DNA of 10,107 nt, taken from contig DIYD01000244.1 of assembly GCA_002428905.1 (NCBI GenBank), positions 1 through 10,107 on the forward strand. Reading direction: 5' to 3'. This document shows, one piece after another, positions 8,330 through 10,107 of this stretch; the stretch's first letter is position 1; each line of letters begins with the position of its first letter. The notes under the pieces are model-generated. The model did not search any database and was not told the DNA's origin. It saw only the letters and a program-made list of their open reading frames with translations. This stretch comes from Bacteroidetes bacterium UBA6063 (GTDB lineage: Bacteria; Bacteroidota; Bacteroidia; NS11-12g; UBA9320). The translations under genes were made by a program, and so were the position numbers.

Positions 8330-8452
8330 AGACGCGCTTTGCTGCAATTTAATCAAAATACGTTCTCATCGTATTGGAACCTAAGGTTATTACACAATAG
8401 TGAATTGTTGTCGCTATCGTCATTGGTATAAAATGGGTAACTTAGCGGTACG
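8330..8452. promoter_or_regulatory. Divergent intergenic region with weak promoter-like elements
   Basis: These 123 bp separate the divergently transcribed propeller and cytochrome peroxidase genes and should hold both promoters. On the plus strand TTGTTG (8405-8410) and TATAAA (8427-8432), 16 bp apart, lie about 20 bp before the peroxidase start. On the minus strand TATTTTG (8360 down to 8354) is one base short of the Bacteroidota -7 consensus TAnnTTTG, and no TTG lies at the expected distance upstream. Neither strand has a clear Shine-Dalgarno sequence. The individual motif assignments are tentative. Confidence 0.3.
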
Positions 8453-9607
8453 TTGAAGCCACGTATAAACATACCCTTAACGTTGTTATGCCTGATCATT
8501 ACTGCAGGAATACTGGGATGTGAAGACAACGATAAACCGAAAGAGATCATGCTTCAGGATTATCTCAACCTGCCTGAAACTCCCTATGACTATTCGGGTA
8601 TTGACGTGCCTTCTTTTCTGGATAGAAATCACCTGTTCGCGAACGTAAACAACAATCCGAACAACCCGACCACGGACTGGGGGGCCACGCTGGGTAGGGT
8701 GCTGTTTTACGACGTAAATTTATCAGAAAATAACACCATTTCCTGTGCGTCTTGCCACAAACAATCGTTGGGATTTAGTGATGACAAGCAGTTCTCTGAA
8801 GGTTTCCTTGGAGGTAAAACGGGTAGGCATTCCATGGGATTAGCCAATGCGCAATATCGAGGCAGTAATCTGTATTTCTGGGATGGTCGTGCCAAAGGCA
8901 TTGAAGAACAGGTATTGATGCCCATTCAGGATGAAGTGGAAATGGGCATGCATCTCGACACATTGGTATCTAAATTAGGGCGTATCGAATACTACCCCAT
9001 ACTATTTGCAAAGGCCTTTGATTCGGAAGAGATCACTTACCAGAAAATAGCCTGGGCACTCGCTCAATTTGTCCGCAGTATGCAGTCTTTCAACAGTCCG
9101 TATGACCAGGGAAGATCAATGCACCACCACGATAGCGCTTTCAGCAATTACACCAGTGAGGAAAACCTGGGCAAGACGCTGTTCTTCGACATCAACAAAG
9201 GTAACTGTGGGGGCTGTCATGCAACCGACGCCTTTATCACAGATGTGCCTCGAAACAACGGATTGGATGTATGGGAAACCACCAATGACAAGGATATTGG
9301 TTATGAAAAAGTCACTGGTTCCGAACTGGACAGGGGGAAATTCATTGCTCCCTCGCTTCGCAATATTGCTATACGACCACCCTATATGCACGATGGCCGA
9401 TTTAACACCCTAATGGAAGTAGTAAATCACTACAGCGATGGAATTATCTGGTCAAATTCACTAGACCCTCACCTCAAAGCTCAGAACCCTAATCTACCTA
9501 TTCGATTTAACCTGACTGAAGTGGAGAAACAGGCTCTGGTTGCCTTTATGAAAACACTTACCGACGAGGAATTAAGGAGAGATAAACGCTTTAGTAACCC
9601 GTTCTAG
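8453..9607 (+). CDS. Di-heme cytochrome c peroxidase / MauG-family lipoprotein
   Basis: The 384-residue protein carries two c-type heme sites, CASCH (98-102) and CGGCH (252-256), in the two-domain arrangement of bacterial cytochrome c peroxidases (CCP/MauG). Other family motifs are GATLGRVLFYD (77-87), GRHSMGLANAQY (124-135), YFWDGRA (141-147), FIAPSLRNIAIRPPYMHDGRF (begins at 297) and VVNHYSDG (323-330). The family reduces hydrogen peroxide in the periplasm with electrons from cytochromes, or, in MauG-like members, oxidises a partner. Y327 in VVNHY falls where classical CCPs have the methionine ligand of one heme, which would be MauG-like; this is alignment by eye. The start is TTG at 8453: no ATG lies between the in-frame stop at 8438-8440 and this point, and the TTG yields a proper lipoprotein signal with lipobox ILGC (C23). 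The first in-frame ATG, residue 33, would remove it. The neighbours do not indicate a substrate. Confidence 0.93.
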   Translation: MKPRINIPLTLLCLIITAGILGCEDNDKPKEIMLQDYLNLPETPYDYSGIDVPSFLDRNHLFANVNNNPNNPTTDWGATLGRVLFYDVNLSENNTISCASCHKQSLGFSDDKQFSEGFLGGKTGRHSMGLANAQYRGSNLYFWDGRAKGIEEQVLMPIQDEVEMGMHLDTLVSKLGRIEYYPILFAKAFDSEEITYQKIAWALAQFVRSMQSFNSPYDQGRSMHHHDSAFSNYTSEENLGKTLFFDINKGNCGGCHATDAFITDVPRNNGLDVWETTNDKDIGYEKVTGSELDRGKFIAPSLRNIAIRPPYMHDGRFNTLMEVVNHYSDGIIWSNSLDPHLKAQNPNLPIRFNLTEVEKQALVAFMKTLTDEELRRDKRFSNPF

Positions 9608-9648
9608 ACAGTCTTGACACTGCTTTGATGGCTTTTGATTGAATATAT

Positions 9649-9664
9649 TGTATACTCGTATACA
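9649..9664. repeat. Perfect inverted repeat TGTATAC-TC-GTATACA
   Basis: Two 7-bp arms that are exact reverse complements are separated by 2 bp. The repeat lies 41 bp after the peroxidase stop codon and 16 bp before the start of the LamG gene. AT-rich arms, a very short loop and no following T run argue against an intrinsic terminator. The position fits an operator overlapping a promoter (TATACT at 9651-9656 is -10-like), but no regulator binding this site is known to me. Confidence 0.4.
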
Positions 9665-9680
9665 TCAAGATGCCACGCAT

Positions 9681-10107
9681 ATGCAGTTCTTACGATTCTT
9701 TACCCTCTGTTTGCTATCCGTTTCACTTACTCATTTCTCCACTGCACAAAAACCTGGTGCATACAAATGCCTTGACTTTGATGGCTCGGATGACTACGTT
9801 CAGATTAGTGACCACTCATCGCTAAATCCAACCGGAGCCATAACAGTTGAAGCCTGGATTAAGGCAGATGCATATGGCCGAAATGTGTACGACAACAGTA
9901 TTTTTTGCAAACATGGATGGGGGCGCGGAAATCAAGGGTATGTGTTAAGATGTGGCGACAACGGTAAGTTATCGTTTAACATCGCAGATGCTGGAGGTAC
10001 ATGGCAAGAGGCAGCCTCTGCGTCTCTTATGGACACCGGCATTTGGTATCATGTCGCAGGCTCTTTCGACGGGGATTCAGTAAACATATATATCAATGGG
10101 GAATTGG
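9681..10107 (+). CDS. Secreted LamG-domain (concanavalin-like lectin fold) protein, N-terminal part
   Basis: Open frame of 142 codons from ATG 9681 to the right edge, so the protein is truncated by the window. Residues 1-22 are a signal peptide (MQFLRFFTLCLLSVSLTH, then FSTAQ), with the AQ-type cleavage site common in Bacteroidota. A LamG/pentraxin-like jelly roll begins at about residue 28: CLDFDGSDDYVQISDHSSLN (30-49), ITVEAWIKAD (54-63), GYVLRCGDNGKLSFNIA (86-102), then IWYHVAGSFDGDSVNIYING (121-140), the conserved final strands of this fold. Such domains bind glycans or act as spacers in large surface proteins and are often followed by further repeats and a T9SS sorting domain, which cannot be checked here. 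An overlapping ATG at 9670 is out of frame. No Shine-Dalgarno sequence is apparent. It lies 73 bp after the peroxidase gene, on the same strand, and could be read from it or from its own promoter. Confidence 0.85.
   Translation, partial: MQFLRFFTLCLLSVSLTHFSTAQKPGAYKCLDFDGSDDYVQISDHSSLNPTGAITVEAWIKADAYGRNVYDNSIFCKHGWGRGNQGYVLRCGDNGKLSFNIADAGGTWQEAASASLMDTGIWYHVAGSFDGDSVNIYINGEL

Noticed and set aside
8353..8550. 65-codon minus-strand open frame across the divergent intergenic region and the peroxidase start
   Set aside because: It overlaps the lipoprotein signal of the peroxidase, and its product shows no recognisable feature.
9116..9391. 91-codon minus-strand open frame opposite the peroxidase
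   Set aside because: It covers the second heme site and PYMHDG motif of the real gene and is only their antisense shadow.

Overview
The window looks like chromosomal DNA of a member of the Bacteroidota, with moderate GC. The evidence is a secreted protein ending in a type IX secretion (T9SS) sorting domain, a GldJ/GldK-like FGE-fold domain joined to a segment that resembles the soluble tail of DUF2723 proteins, a long PAS-array signalling protein typical of the phylum, and genes without clear Shine-Dalgarno sequences. A marine or aquatic flavobacterium-like organism is plausible, but the genus cannot be read from the sequence. I saw no rRNA, tRNA, CRISPR array, insertion sequence or prophage gene.

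Layout: positions 1-8329 are almost entirely minus-strand genes. In transcription order these are: (1) a T9SS-exported Asp-box beta-propeller protein (8329-5723); (2) after a 104-bp gap, a secreted protein with a DUF2723-tail-like N-terminal half and a C-terminal FGE/SUMF1-fold domain that lacks the catalytic cysteines (5618-3702); (3) 22 bp later, an ECF sigma factor with a GTG start (3679-3134); (4) 2 bp later, a single-pass membrane protein in the anti-sigma position (3131-2496); (5) after 62 bp, the N-terminal 811 residues of a cytoplasmic protein with six PAS domains, probably a histidine kinase whose catalytic part lies beyond the left edge (2433-1). From a divergent intergenic region (8330-8452) the plus strand carries a lipoprotein di-heme cytochrome c peroxidase/MauG-family enzyme with a TTG start (8453-9607), then the first 142 residues of a secreted LamG-domain protein (9681 to the right edge).

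How the genes may work together: genes 2-4 are packed tightly enough to be one transcript. Together they look like an envelope-to-nucleoid signalling unit: a periplasmic or surface protein with a catalytically dead FGE fold, a membrane-spanning putative anti-sigma factor with a periplasmic tail of about 100 residues, and its sigma factor. The PAS protein downstream may add a cytoplasmic sensory input. The flanking Asp-box and LamG proteins are large exported proteins and could be targets of the system, but nothing in the sequence proves this. The most interesting element is the cysteine-less FGE fusion cotranscribed with the sigma/anti-sigma pair.
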